The translations under genes were made by a program, and so were the position numbers. This document shows positions 47,451 through 59,486 of a stretch of DNA of 64,000 nucleotides, piece after piece. The first letter of the stretch is position 1. Each line of letters begins with the position of its first letter. The notes beneath the pieces were generated by a model. It was not told where the DNA came from. It made no database searches and was given only the letters and a program-made list of their open reading frames with translations. Source of the DNA: Stomorhina lunata (lineage: Eukaryota > Arthropoda > Insecta > Diptera > Rhiniidae); the NCBI GenBank assembly GCA_933228675.1, contig OW121745.1, positions 653,346-717,345 of the forward strand, read 5' to 3'.

Positions 47451-47744
47451 TGTTTACGCGCGAACCCTATTATTTAAGTTTTGTAAACCAAGCCACAAGT
47501 GTACTAAAGAGAAAGCTGGAATTTTCCAATCCTGTTCTCTCTCTTTAGTACACAGACTTAAAGTAACTTTTATCCGTGGCGCTTACTTAGCTAATAAAAA
47601 TGTAATTGGCTTTTACTTATCTTGTGACAGCAGACGAAAAAAGGTGCGTATCCCGCAGTTAAATAAACATATATTTAACCCCCAATTAATAAACGGTTTT
47701 TTAATCTTATATTTGTAACAAATACTTTGCGCTACACCCCAACA
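47451..47744 (+). repeat. BEL-1 3' LTR
   Basis: 294 bp, TGTTTACGCG to CCCCAACA. It differs from the 5' LTR by the missing first two bases there and one substitution (GTAATTGGC against GTAATTAGC). Confidence 0.94.
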
Positions 47745-48408
47745 ATATAAAAATAAATTGAAAGAATTTAAAATAAAATAAATTTCGCTAATAATTAAAA
47801 AAAAAAAACAAAAACCTGTTCTCTTTTTAATTTGCTTAAAAAAAAAGAAACTGAAATAAATAGTTACAATATATGAGAAGCAATAGCAAATCACAACAAT
47901 ATTGATCTAAATGACAAATAATTAAATTACATATAAATACAATAAAAAAAGAAAAAGACAAGAATAGAAAAAGACAACAAAACAAAAAGTTGAGAAAGCG
48001 ATCATTTTGACAATTAAAGAAAATGAAATAAAACAAGTAAGAGTGGTATATTCGGCTTTGCCGAATCTTGGATACCCTCCACTAATTGTGTTCCAAAAGT
48101 AAAGTACAAAATCGTAAGAATATATTGATAATTATATAGTTTCTGATTACTGACTTAGTTGAGCCCCACACAAATGCTTCATATGTATATTAATTTTCTT
48201 TTGTTCATACTAAATGTAATTTCTAGCAATATATGGTTATACTAGTATTATATGCAAAGAATCTTTAAAATTAACAGTCGGAAAACGAAAAGCTTTTTGG
48301 TGGCGTCATCATCTAAAATAGTTATGGACCCAAATGTTAGGTTGGGCAGGTGACTGAGGTCGAAGGCAGCGTCACTTCGATTCTAAAGTGATATGTGTAT
48401 ATTTTACG
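47745..48408 (+). repeat. Right copy of the 660-bp direct duplication flanking BEL-1
   Basis: It starts at the first base after the LTR and ends in TTTACG, after which the DINE-like element goes on (GAACATTTGATAAAG). Left partner at 38003-38664. Confidence 0.88.
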
Positions 48409-48738
48409 AACATTTGATAAAGTTCGATAGACCAGATAAACCATGCAGAAAGGATCCTTCAAGATGTAGATGCCCTTAGATTTGCAAGAGCACATCGATT
48501 TGATGAAGATTAGGTATTCTGGCATGCAACCCAAAAACACAGTGTCCAGTGAGGGTTGTGTACTTTAATTCATACGAATTGTCCAACTATTAAAAGTTCA
48601 TGATTAGTTATGTAAAACTCTGAACTGATTTAGGTCAAAGCTTTAACAATGATTGTCAATGTATACAAGCCTTAGAATTATAAGGTATACACTCATAGTT
48701 TTAGACACATACGTGAAATATATAGCTTTTAAATGTAT

Positions 48739-49139
48739 TGTTGCGGCAGCAACTCGAATGTTGTTTTTGACGACAGAATAATAATAAAACAAAACGTTAT
48801 TTAAAACGATAGCATCGGCTGGTTCATGCGAATTTGTCGTATGTATGTATGTTTTATTATCTAAAAAATATACGAGTACATTAGATATAAAATAAAGTTA
48901 CAAAAAAAGAATTTTTACTTCAGAACTTACTCTATTCTATCTTTTCACACTTTTTATGAAATTATAAATTAAAATGGCGGTCATTTGTGACCAGTGCCAC
49001 AAACAAATCGAATACCTTAAAAGTAATCTAAATTAATATTTACTGAGTATGTTATAAGTACATTTATAACAACTCTGCTTATTTAAAAGAAAATGACAGT
49101 TAAATTAAAATCTTAAATTTTGGAAACTACTTCGTAACA
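48739..49139 (-). repeat. BEL-2 3' LTR
   Basis: 401 bp on the plus strand from TGTTGCGGCAGC to CTTCGTAACA. It lacks an 11-bp TTTTTATTATT-type stretch that the other LTR has near 54896-54908. Confidence 0.92.
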
Positions 49140-52100
49140 TCCCGGCCCCCGTGTGTCGACCTGGGAGATACACCACCTACGTCGAGTACAGCCAATTTCG
49201 ATGCCGATCTTCTTAATTTGCCAGTTTCGGTCTTTACCATCGCCGAGCGAACCTGCCCATCAGCTCCAGGGTAAACCTCCTCAACGATGCCTCTCTTCCA
49301 CTGCCCACGCGTTTCATTGTCATCACAGATTATCACTACATCACCAATCTGGATGGGTTTAACGTTTTGGTGCCACTTTGTCCGACGGGTTATCTCTGGC
49401 AGATATTCTTGAATCCACCTTTTCCAAAAGGTTTGTTTTAATTGCTGTAAAATTTGCCATTGCTTTCTGAGGCAAACTCTTTCAGGAACAGCAGGGGTTT
49501 GCAGTATATTTGGACATCCAATCAAAAAATGGTTGGGAGTTAAGGGTTCAGCCTCAGAATTCTCGATTGGAAGATGAGTTAGTGGCCGTGAATTTATCAA
49601 ATTTTCCGCTTCTATTAGCAAACTGTGAAAGGTGTCAACTTGAGGAGCCTTTTCCTTTAAAGTGAAAACCAACACATTTTTCACTGAAAGTACCATCCTT
49701 TCCCATACGCCGCCTGCCTGTGGATTTGCTGGAGTGTTAAACAACCATTCTATACCGCGCCCTGCACACTCATTTATCAGTTTTGCCTCTTCGAAAATAA
49801 ATTTCTCTTTACTTGCCCCCACAAAATTAGTGCCCCTGTCGCTCCTTATTCGTATAGGTAGCCCTCTTCGATTGATGAAATTTCGAATGCACAATATGAC
49901 GGCATCGGTTGACAAATCTTTAGCTATCTCCAGATGGATTGCTCGTGTTGTAAGGCAAGTAAAAATGCATACCCATCTCTTTTCACTCCGTCTGCCGATG
50001 GAAACCAAAAACGGGCCGATATAATCAACGCCAGTATAAGAAAACGCTCTTACATAGGGGGTAAGCCTATCCTCTGGATGTTGCCCCATTAACGGTTGCT
50101 TTGGAACAGCAAACATGTTTTTGCAAACTTGGCAGTTTCTCTTCGCAGTCCTTACTAGCTGCCTTAGACTTGGTATCCAAAACTTCAGTCTGATTGCGGC
50201 ACAGATTGATTCCTGGTTTTGATGTTTAAAATTCTCATGGTATTGTTTAACTATAAGCGTCGTCAACATATGTTTTTTAGGCAAGATAATGGGCTCCTTC
50301 GTACCGCGATCAACGCATGTGGCATTATTGATGCGACCTGATAAACGTATTACACCATCAGCGTCCAAAAAGGGAGTAAGTTTGAAGATCGGGCTAGATT
50401 TTGATACAGGTTTATTTACGCTTAATTGTTTATATTCCTCGCAGAACACGTCACGTTGAACAATTTTACAAAGGTATTGCGTTGCGTCATTAACTTCATT
50501 GGCACTTAACAGTGGCCCATATTTTGCCCTTTGTACGCCATAAGTCTTCAAAATTTTAACCGCTCGTCGTATCCAGCAAGTTACTCTAACCAGTTTATTA
50601 AAGCTGGAATATCTCTCAAATGGAATTACTGAGATTTCATTTATCATAAAAACAAATTTAGACCTTTTCTCTGCATGACATTCATGTTGATTAAGATCAT
50701 CTGGAACTTCCGGCCAGGCTTTCCTCTCGTCTTTTAAAAATTTTGGGCCATTTAGCCAACAGGATGTTAAATACGATTTCGAAAAATTTTGTGGCCTTGT
50801 GGCTTCATCAGCGGGATTTAGACTACCAGGCAGCCATCGCCATTGGTTCACCTCAGATGACTCAAGAATCTCCGCGATGCGGTGGGTAACAAATTGTTTA
50901 TAAATTCTGGAATCGGATTGAATCCATTTGACAACCGTTTTGGAATCCGACCAAAATATTATTTCCTTTGGGCTTACATCATGGCAGGATATTATCGAGT
51001 CCTTCAATCTCACGGCAAGCACTGCAGCCTGTAGCTCGAGTCGTGGGATGGAAAGTGGTTTTAGGGGCGCACATCTCGACTTTCCTGCAACAAAAACTAC
51101 ATCGACGTTGCCATAAAAAAAAATCCTCCAGTAGGCTACAGCTGCGAAAGCCTGTTCACTGGCATCGGCAAAAATGTGCAGTTCAACTGCTTCACTGCGA
51201 AAGAGATTGCGCCCATAGCACCTTGATATTTTTACTTCATGTGTTTCATACAGGCTTTTGTACCACTCGTACCATTTTTCGTATATTTCATCAGGAATAG
51301 GCCAATCCCAGGTAATTTTTGTCCTCCACAACTCTTGTAACAGGATTTTAGATTTAATAACCACGTTTGCCAACAAACCAAAGGGATCAAAAATCGACAT
51401 TGTCAGGCTCAACATCTCACTTTTCGTTGGCTTTCGATCTCCTTTCAAAACGGCCTCTGGAACTCTACTAAATTTTAAAACAAAGCAAAAACAATCATCG
51501 GCCGGCTTCCAGAGCATTCCCAAAACTTTCTCAGTAGCTGTCTCATTTTCAAATAATTTTTCTAAGACCAGGTCTTCTTTTATCGATTCGCCTTCATTTA
51601 GAGCAGCTAAAACTTCTCTCGAATTGGATACAAAACCTCTAAGTTCAAAACCGGCTTGATATTGAATATTAACAACGTCTTTCGTGACGTTAACTGCCTC
51701 GCCAACGCTACTAAAACTGTCGACATAATCGTCTACGTAGTGGCTGTCAACGATTGCCCTGTATGCCTTTGGGTGGGAATCTTTATAAATCTCTGCATTG
51801 AGATTTTTTACATATTGGGCCGAGCATGGAGAGCTGATGGACCCGAAGATCATAACCTCCATAACGTATTCATCAGGCTGCTCATTAGACCGTCCATCTC
51901 TCCAAAGAAACCGTTGAGCCATTTGATCTTCTTCGCGTATTCTCACACGGTGGAACATTTCTCGAATATCAGCACAAACACCTATCTCTTTCTGCCGAAA
52001 ACGAAACAATATTGACAATAATGACTTCGGTTGGTATTTATCAGGACCTTTCATCAACCTTGAATTAAAGGATTCACCGTCAACACACGCGGCAGCGTCG

Positions 52101-53030
52101 AAAACAAGGCATCTTTTGTTCCCTTTATTTACGTTTGTAACAACAAAATGTGGTAAATACCAAGTGCGGCTATCTTTAATTGCAGTTTCTTCCTTTGTTA
52201 ATTTCCTGGCGTACGATTTATCTAAATATTCTTTTATTTTACTTCTATACCACTCAGCTAAGCTTTCGTCTTTATCCATTTTGACTTTCATGTTATTCAA
52301 ACGTCTTAACGCCATTGGATAACTTTCTTTAGCTTCAAAGTTGTCAATTTTCCATAGAAGGCCAGTTTCATATTGGGACCCCCTTTTTATCGTGGTACTG
52401 CGAAGTATTTCTTCTGCTCGCCTGTCATCATGTGAAGCCACTGGTTGGACTAGCTTGATCCCCAAATTTTCCAAAGTGAAGTAATCAAAAACTTGCTTTT
52501 GAATGTTATCTAAAATATCTACATCAATTTTACAAACTGTGGCTTCAATCGAGTTTTCATTTGATCCAAAAATAACGTTACCCAAAACCGTTTGATGTAA
52601 GGCAAAACATCCGTCTAAATTAAAAACTTTAGATGGGCGAACGAGATTTATATGGGGTAGACCTATTAAAAGTTTTGGCCGAGCATTATTATAATTTTCA
52701 ATATCGATCTCATTTAAAATGGGGAATTTATTTCTAAAGTTATCAAATTGTAAACTTTGTGGAGGCAACTTTAAATTCAATGTAGTAAATACGTTTTTAA
52801 TTTGGAATCCGAGATGATTTTTACTAACACCGCTGATCTCCAAATTTACTCTTCTTGACGTTTCATTTGTTGTTTTGCCACCTATCCAACTAAGGCGTAA
52901 GTCAGTTGAAGTACCTTTTAATCCAACTGCATTTGCGACCTCGTCTTCTAAAAGAGTTATTTTGGAACCTTCATCAATAAAGGCCATAATTTTCATTGTT
53001 CCTTTCGGGCCTGATATTATTTCTAAAACA
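49127..53030 (-). CDS. BEL-2 Pol: protease, reverse transcriptase, RNase H, integrase
   Basis: 1289 residues from the ATG at 52996; the conserved frame reaches some residues further back to about 53030. The Pao-type protease has its Asp in AFIDEGSKITLLEDEV at about residue 8. Reverse transcriptase has ADIREMFHRV and the catalytic HYVDDYVDSF near 420. RNase H has IFADASEQAFAAVAYW near 605, FWSDSKTVVKWI and NPADEATRP. Integrase has Asp in GVDYIGPFLV (about 990), Asp in RSDRGTNFVGAS (1053), Glu in GGVWERMVLSVK (1098) and a C-terminal DUF5641-like part ending near 1270. All catalytic residues are kept. The C-terminus overlaps the LTR by 13 bases. The junction to gag is a one-base phase change near 53030, probably mutational, since BEL/Pao elements normally use one frame. 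Confidence 0.9.
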
Positions 53031-54679
53031 ATTTTCTACAATAGTATTTACTGACCCATTATTATCATCACTGTTTATTTTGCTTATTGGTTTGTTACCT
53101 TCACGTACAACAGAGTTACTATTTGTGTTGTTAGTTTCACGCTTGTCTGTGTTGTTTTCATTTTTGTTGAATTTATTTTCTTCATGTAAAAGTCGGTTGT
53201 GATATTTTGGACATTTTTGTAGTCCACATTGTCGTCTATATTTACAATTTAACGAATTGTGGCCGGCGTGAAAAAAACCAAAACAAAGGTGATTTTGTTT
53301 GACAAACTTCCATCTTTCATTGGTTGGAATTCCCTTAAATTTGTCGCAGTGGTACAATTGATGTTTTTGGTGGCACATTGGACATTTAGTAAGTCTATTA
53401 TCTTCAGCTACGATCATAAAGGTTGGATTAGTTTTATCTTTTTTATTGTAGAATACGTCATTTTTGCTGGTGTCTGCTTCAAGGGAAAGGAAAACATATG
53501 TTGCTGCTTCCTGCAACCACAAACTGAAATCGTGCACACTGGGATATGGACCAAGATTATTAATTGAATGTTTTGTCCATTCCTCGCGTTTCTGAAGCGG
53601 CAACTTATTGACCAATTCGTCCAGCAGTGTAGGGTTATTTAGGTGGGCTGTAGCATTTGCATTTATCAAAAATGCAGACAAATTTGACACCATAGTACTG
53701 AAATTCACCATTTCAAACATTTTTCTTTCAGATATTGATGGGAAAGCACGAGCCTTAGAAATCTGGCTACGTAATAATACCTGTGGACGACCGTAGTGAA
53801 ACTCGAGCGTTTTTATGACCGTATCTACGCTGTCGGGATGAATTAGGAAGGATTCTACTTTGGCTCTAGCGTCTCCTACTAATGATTTTTGCAAACGCAT
53901 TAAATTTTCTAATTTTGAATAATTATAATTTGTTGTGGTTTCTTTATACGCTACGATAAACATTGGCCATTGTTCGGGTTGGCCAGAGAACTGTGGCAAG
54001 TCAAGGAACTTACGGAATTGGTGACTATCGTTAGTAGATTGTCCATGGGGCATATTTGCTGACGGAGCTGACATATATGTTGGAAAATTTGTGGTTGTTA
54101 TTGGGGTCATTCGCGACTGGGTTGGCAAGAAAGAAGTGGCAGCTATTGTTGGCACGTACGATTGTGCGGTTGTATGGGGCAAGGCACTAGATATTGGGGC
54201 ATATGTTTGTGTGCTATAAAAGGGCATAGAGGTTGTACTAATTGGTTGTACGGCAGAATATGGCAAAGATGTTGTTGTAGACGCATACGAATGCGTGGCA
54301 GTAAAGGGTGGAGGCAAATTATATTGAAATGGCATTTGGTACTCACTTATTTTCCAATTTTGATGTTGAATTGGCATTGTTGATGATGGCGTGTCATTTG
54401 TATTCGGCATTGTATACGTATTGGAGGCTGCTGCGGCGTCTGGTGCAGTATTTGTGTTTATTGCAATGGGCATTTGTGGCTCTGTAGCCACGGCTGTTGG
54501 GGAATCCATAGTTTTTGAGGCATCACGGCTGGAGGCATCCAATAATTGTGTTAAGGACTTTCTCAGGGACTGAATTTCCTCCTTTAATTCGGCAATAGAT
54601 GGTTCACTCGTCTCTATTATAGTTTTTCCTCGTCACTCTCGGCCGGGGACGACTTCTGGCTGTTTCCTTCATTTGACAT
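52974..54679 (-). pseudogene. BEL-2 Gag, with a frame break near the N-terminus and at the Pol junction
   Basis: The long open part runs from 54542 to 52974; it is entered at a TTG. The true start is probably the ATG at 54679 (MSNEGNSQKSS), whose frame stops early at an A-run near 54620. One base off, the frame continues through IAELKEEIQSLRKSL into the long part. A Thr/Ser/Pro-rich low-complexity stretch covers about residues 1-170 of the long part. A DUF1759-type capsid begins with FLDLPQFSGQPEQWP at about 190, and knuckles lie at 390-455 (CPMCHQKHQLYHC). The middle knuckle reads CFGF where two cysteines are expected, so one zinc ligand is lost. The end overlaps Pol by 23 bases. Confidence 0.82.
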
Positions 54680-54755
54680 TTTGAGTTGCACAGATCGACC
54701 GCTCCTAAGGAGCATTTACTCAAATCCAATAGAAATTTAATAGAATAATAAAAAA

Positions 54756-55167
54756 TGTTGCGGCAGCAACTCGAATGTTGTTTTTGACGACAGAATAATA
54801 ATAAAACAAAACGTTATTTAAAACGATAGCATCGGCTGGTTGATGCGAATTTGTCGTATGTATGTATGTTTTATTATCTAAAAAATACTCGTATATTTTT
54901 ATTATTTATTAGATATAAAATAAAGTTACAAAAAAAGAATTTTTACTCCAGAACTTACTCTATTCTATCTTTTCACACTTTTTATGAAATTATAAATTAA
55001 AATGGCGGTCATTTGTGACCAGTGCCACAAACAAATCGAATACCTTAAAAGTAATCAAAATTAATATTTACTGAGTATGTTATAAGTACATTTATAACAA
55101 CTCTGCTTATTTAAAAGAAAATGACAGTTAAATTAAAATCTTAAATTTTGGAAACTACTTCGTAACA
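54756..55167 (-). repeat. BEL-2 5' LTR
   Basis: 412 bp from TGTTGCGGCAGC to CTTCGTAACA on the plus strand; for the minus-strand element this is the upstream LTR. The sequence leading into Gag (plus 54680-54755) shows no tRNA complement that I recognise. Confidence 0.92.
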
Positions 55168-57033
55168 TGAATGGGTATCAGTTTTGGCGGAAAATTTATT
55201 GAAGATTTACTTATTAATCTGAAGTTAGTTAACTTATTAAGATGAATACTTCCGATGGATGTGTGGAAAGTTTTGCTCTAGTTCTTTGTGCAATTATAAT
55301 ATGATTTAATTTTTCAGCATTAAAGTAATTCCCGGTCGGGGTTATATGGGAGATAACAGTAAATGTGAACCGAGCTCGCCCATTTTCAATGCCGAACTTT
55401 TCAGGAGATCAGAAATACTTTTGTCAAATGTTGTCCCTCTAGAAAGTTTATTTTAGGCGCTATCGCCCTGAATAACGATATTATACAACGTCTTTATACT
55501 AAATCTCATCATCGTATCTTAGGCGAAGTTATACGGGATCAATTGTCAAACGTGAACGGATTTCTCCCAATTGCAATTAAAAAATTTAAATTTTCGTTGA
55601 TATGTGAGATACTTACATACATATGTAGGTTTTGAACGGATATCATGTAGTTAGCTGCATTTTTGTACTTTCTAGGAAGATTACCTATAATTTGATATAT
55701 AATACATTCTCAAATGTTATCATAATGTTCAAAAGTCAGACACAAAATTAAGATTAATGCAGAGTGTCTGTCTGCTAAAATCAGATTTGTGGAGCTCCTG
55801 GATTTTACACAAAATTTTAGGATATTGGGCCACCCTGAATTTTATCATTATCGATCAAAACACCATCGCTTAAACGCTAAATTATATCTACCACAAATTA
55901 CCGAATGTATCAGGATTTAGGTAATCTCCTGAGAAGGAAGCTATTAAAATTCATCAAAATAAACACCTGAGATATCGACAAAACAGAGACTCCAAAAACT
56001 TGACTACAACAGAAAAAATTACAGACAGGTAGACGGACGGACAGACAGACAAGCAGACGGACGGACGGACGGAGGTCTCGAAATCGATTCTCCTGCCGAT
56101 TCTAAGTTGATCGGTACAGTTTGAATGGTATTCGTAATCAGATTTGTGGAGTATAGATTTTAGAAAATCCTCACACAAAGAACGATGTCAAATTCATCAC
56201 AATCGGTCCATAAACACCTGAGATATCGCTGAAACAATACTTACGAAATGTAAACAAAATTTCTTAGACACGTACTTTGGGCAATTTGCTGTACATAAAA
56301 TGTAGTGTTATTGCGATATCTCAATTGTTTATGGACCGCTTTTGATAAAATTTAATAACGTGCTTGGCGGAGGAATTTCCTAAAATCTAATATAAAATTT
56401 ATGTAGGTACGTGCTAAAGGAGGATGGTTTTTTCTATTTCTGCATTTCATTTTTTCAACAAACATTCTCTAATGCGAACTTTGGGCAATTTGCGATACAT
56501 CAAATTTAGTGTTTTGGCTGTATCTCAGTTGTTTATAGACCGATTTTGTTCAAATTTTACAGAGTGCTTTGGGGAACCATTTCCTAAAACCTGATATATA
56601 ATATATTATCACATGTACACCAGGAGTATCTTGTTTCTCTTGTTATTTAAAAGTGTGTTTCAATCAAAAATTTTAAAATTTTGGTCTAATATTTGGTATT
56701 TTTTCGATATTTTCGGTGTTTATAAACCAATTTTAATGAAATTTAATAGCGTTCATTGCGGGAGAATTTCCTAAAATCTGGTATATAACTTATGTAGGTC
56801 CATCCTCCAGGGGCTTCAGAAACTTGATTTCAACAGACAGACGGACAGACAGACAGACGGACATCGCCTAATCGATTTCCTCCCGATTCTGAGTCGATCG
56901 GTATAATTTTTATGGGGTCTACGATCACTAATAAAAAAATTACAAACGGAATCACAAACTTATAATACCCTTTCACCTATTGGTGAAGGGTATAAAAATA
57001 TACTTTTTTGTAAAAAAAATACATTTTTTTTTT

Positions 57034-59486
57034 AAACAAGTAAGAGTGGTATATTCGGCTTTGCCGAATCTTGGATACCCTTCACCAATGGTGTTCTAAA
57101 AGTAAAGTACAAAATCGTAAGAATATATTGATAATTATATAGTTTCTGATTACTGACTTAGTTGAGCTCCACACAAATGCTTGATATCTATATTAATTTT
57201 CTTTTGTTCATACTAAATGTAATTCCTAGCAATATTTGGTTATACTAGTATTATATGCAAAGAGTCTTTAAAATTAAGAGTCAGAAAACGAAAAGTTTTT
57301 CGGTGGCGTCATCATCTAGAATAGTTATGGACACAAAGGTTAGGTTGGGCAGGTGGCTGATGTCTAAGGCAGCGTCACTTGGGTTCTAAAGTGCTCCCTT
57401 TGTGAAAAATAATAATTACTAGACTACAAGTAGAGAATGTTTATTTAAGCCAGCCAGTAGCTTCGAAATAAAATAGATACATATTTTACGAACATTTAAT
57501 AAAGTACGACCAGATAAACCATGCAGAAAAGATAGTTCAAAACGTAGATCCCCTTAGATTTGCAAAAGAACATCGATTTGATGAAGATTAAGTATTCTGG
57601 CATGCAACCCAAAAACACAGTGCCCAGTGAGGGTTGTGTACTTTAATTCGTACGGATTATCCAACTAGTAAAAGTTCTTGATTAGTTATGTAAAACTCTG
57701 AAGTTAGCGGACTGATTTAGGTCAAAGCTTGTCAATGAATATCAATGTATACAAGCCTAAGAATTATAGGGAGAGTGTATACCCTATAATTCTTAGGCTT
57801 GTATACATTAGAAACATACGTGAAATATATAGCTTTTGAATGGATGGATATCAGCTTTGTCGGAAAAGTTATTGAAGATTTAGTTATTAATCTGAAGTTA
57901 GTTAATTAATTAAAATGAACACTTCATCAATAATATTTGAGATGTATTGTTCTTTCGATCTGTCCGATGGATGTTTGGAAAGTTTTGCTCAAGTTCCTTG
58001 TGCAATTTTAATGTGATTTAATTTATCAGCATTAAATCGATTCCCGGTCGGGGTTATATGGGAGATTTCACTAAATGTGAATAGAGCTCGCCCATTTTCA
58101 ATATTGAACTTTTCAAGAGATCAGAAATACTTTTGTCAAATGTCGTCCCTCTAGAAAGTTTATTTTAGGCGCTATCGCCCTGAATATCAACGTCTTTATA
58201 CTAAATGTCATCATCGTATCTTAGGCGAAGTTATACGGGATCAATTGTCAAACGTGAACGGATTTCTACCAATTGCAATTCAAAAATTTAAATTTTCGTT
58301 GATATGTAAGATACTTACATACATATGTAGGTTTTGAACGGATATCATGTAGTTAGCTGCATTTTTGTACTTCCTAGGAAGATTACCTATAATTTGATAT
58401 ATAATACATTCTCAAATGTTATCATAGTGTTCAAAAGTCAGACACAAAATTAAGATTAATGCTAAAATCAGATTTGTGGAGCTCCTGGATTTTATACAAA
58501 ATTTTAGGATATTGTCCCACCCTGAATTTTATCATCGTCGCGACGGAGGTCGCGAAATCGATACTCCTGCCGATTCTGAGTTGATCGGTACAATTTGAAT
58601 GGTATTCGTAATCAGATTTGTGGAGTATAGATTTTAGAAAATCCTCACACAAAGAACGATGTCAAATTTCATCACAATCGGTCCATAAACACCTGAGATA
58701 TCGCTAAAACAATACTTACAAAATGTAAACAAAATTTCTTAGACACGTACTTTGGGCAATTTGCTGTACATCAAATGTAGTGTTAAGGCGATATCTCAAT
58801 TGTTTATGGACCGGTTTTGATAAAATTTAATAACGTGCTTGGCGGGGGAATTTCCTAAAATCTTATATAAAATGTATGTAGGTCCGTGCAAAAGGAGGAT
58901 GGTTTTTCCTATTTCTGCATTTCATTTTTTCAACAAACATTCTCTAATGCGAACTTTGGGCAATTTGCGATACATTAAATTCAGTGTTTTGGCGATATCT
59001 CAGTTGTTTATGGACCGATTTTGATAAAATTTTACAGAGTGCTTTGGTAAACTATTTCCTACAATCTGATATATAACATATTATCACATGTACACCAGGA
59101 GTATCTTTTTTCTCTTGTTATTTAAAAGTGTATTTCAATCAAAAATTTTTTAATTTTCGTCTAATTTTTGGTATTTTTTCGATATTTTCGGTGTTTATAA
59201 ACCGATTTTAATGAAATTTAATAGCGTTCATTGCGAGAGAATTTCCTAAAATCTGATATATAATTTATTTAAGTCCATCCTCCAGGGGCTTCAGAAACTT
59301 GATTTCAACAGACAGACAGACAGACGGACGGACAGACAGACAGACGGACATCGCTTAATCGATTCTCCTCCCGATTCTGAGTCGATCGGTATAATTTTTA
59401 TGGGGTCTACGATCACTAATAAAAAAATTACAAACGGAATCACAAACTTGTAATACCCTTTCACCTATTGGTGAAGGGTATAAAAA
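57034..59486 (+). repeat. DINE/HINE-like family 1 element, apparently full length
   Basis: 2.45 kb from AAACAAGTAAGAGTGG with the ATTCGGC-TTT-GCCGAAT hairpin to GGTGAAGGGTATAAAAA. Near 57768-57800 a 30-base segment occurs as a near-perfect inverted pair around GGGAGAG (AGCCTAAGAATTATAGGG and its reverse). The right half carries CAGACGGACGGACAGAC tracts at about 59305-59350. No transposase or ORF is present, so it is non-autonomous. Confidence 0.72.

Larger units (their letters stand above)
38659..47744 (+). mobile_element. BEL-1: BEL/Pao LTR retrotransposon with an accessory 3' ORF
   Basis: A 9.1-kb element: 292/294-bp LTRs differing at one position, a 1.65-kb leader, an intact 1763-residue Gag-Pol, a second ORF of 435 residues, and the 3' LTR. 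It is the best-preserved retroelement of the window. The 5' LTR lacks the first TG. In place of a 4-6-bp target duplication the element has about 660 bp of host sequence on both sides. Confidence 0.93.
48739..55167 (-). mobile_element. BEL-2: second BEL/Pao LTR retrotransposon, minus strand
   Basis: A 6.4-kb element in the opposite orientation to BEL-1, of a different family (different LTRs and protein sequence). LTRs of 401 and 412 bp differ by an indel and several substitutions, so it is older than BEL-1. Gag and Pol are each long but separated by frame breaks. It interrupts a DINE-like element. No clear target duplication is visible at the ends (GTAT on the left, TGAATG on the right). Confidence 0.92.
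48031..56996 (+). repeat. DINE/HINE-like family 1 element split by BEL-2
   Basis: Left end AAACAAGTAAGAGTGG with the ATTCGGC-TTT-GCCGAAT hairpin; right end CACCTATTGGTGAAGGGTATAAAAA. Without BEL-2 it is about 2.5 kb, the same size and module order as 57034-59486, so this is probably the full-length form. It contains the GTAGACGGACGGACAGACAG tract near 56030 and a second CAGACGGACAGACAG tract near 56840. No ORF can be supported. Confidence 0.72.

Noticed and set aside
38003..48408. Simple assembly duplication of haplotypes as the cause of the 660-bp repeats
   Set aside because: The breakpoints coincide precisely with the LTR end and a TTTACG microhomology with loss of TG, which an assembler would not create; still, only long reads can exclude it.
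52974..53040. Programmed frameshift at the BEL-2 gag-pol overlap
   Set aside because: BEL/Pao elements normally use a single frame, no slippery heptamer is in phase, and a second one-base lesion near 54620 in the same element shows ordinary decay.
55954..56178. Repeated short ORFs beginning MCEDFLKSILHKSDYE in several DINE-like copies (also 24782, 58431)
   Set aside because: They are similar because the repeats are similar; each ends in the CCGTCTGTCTG tract and frames differ, so there is no sign of selection on protein.
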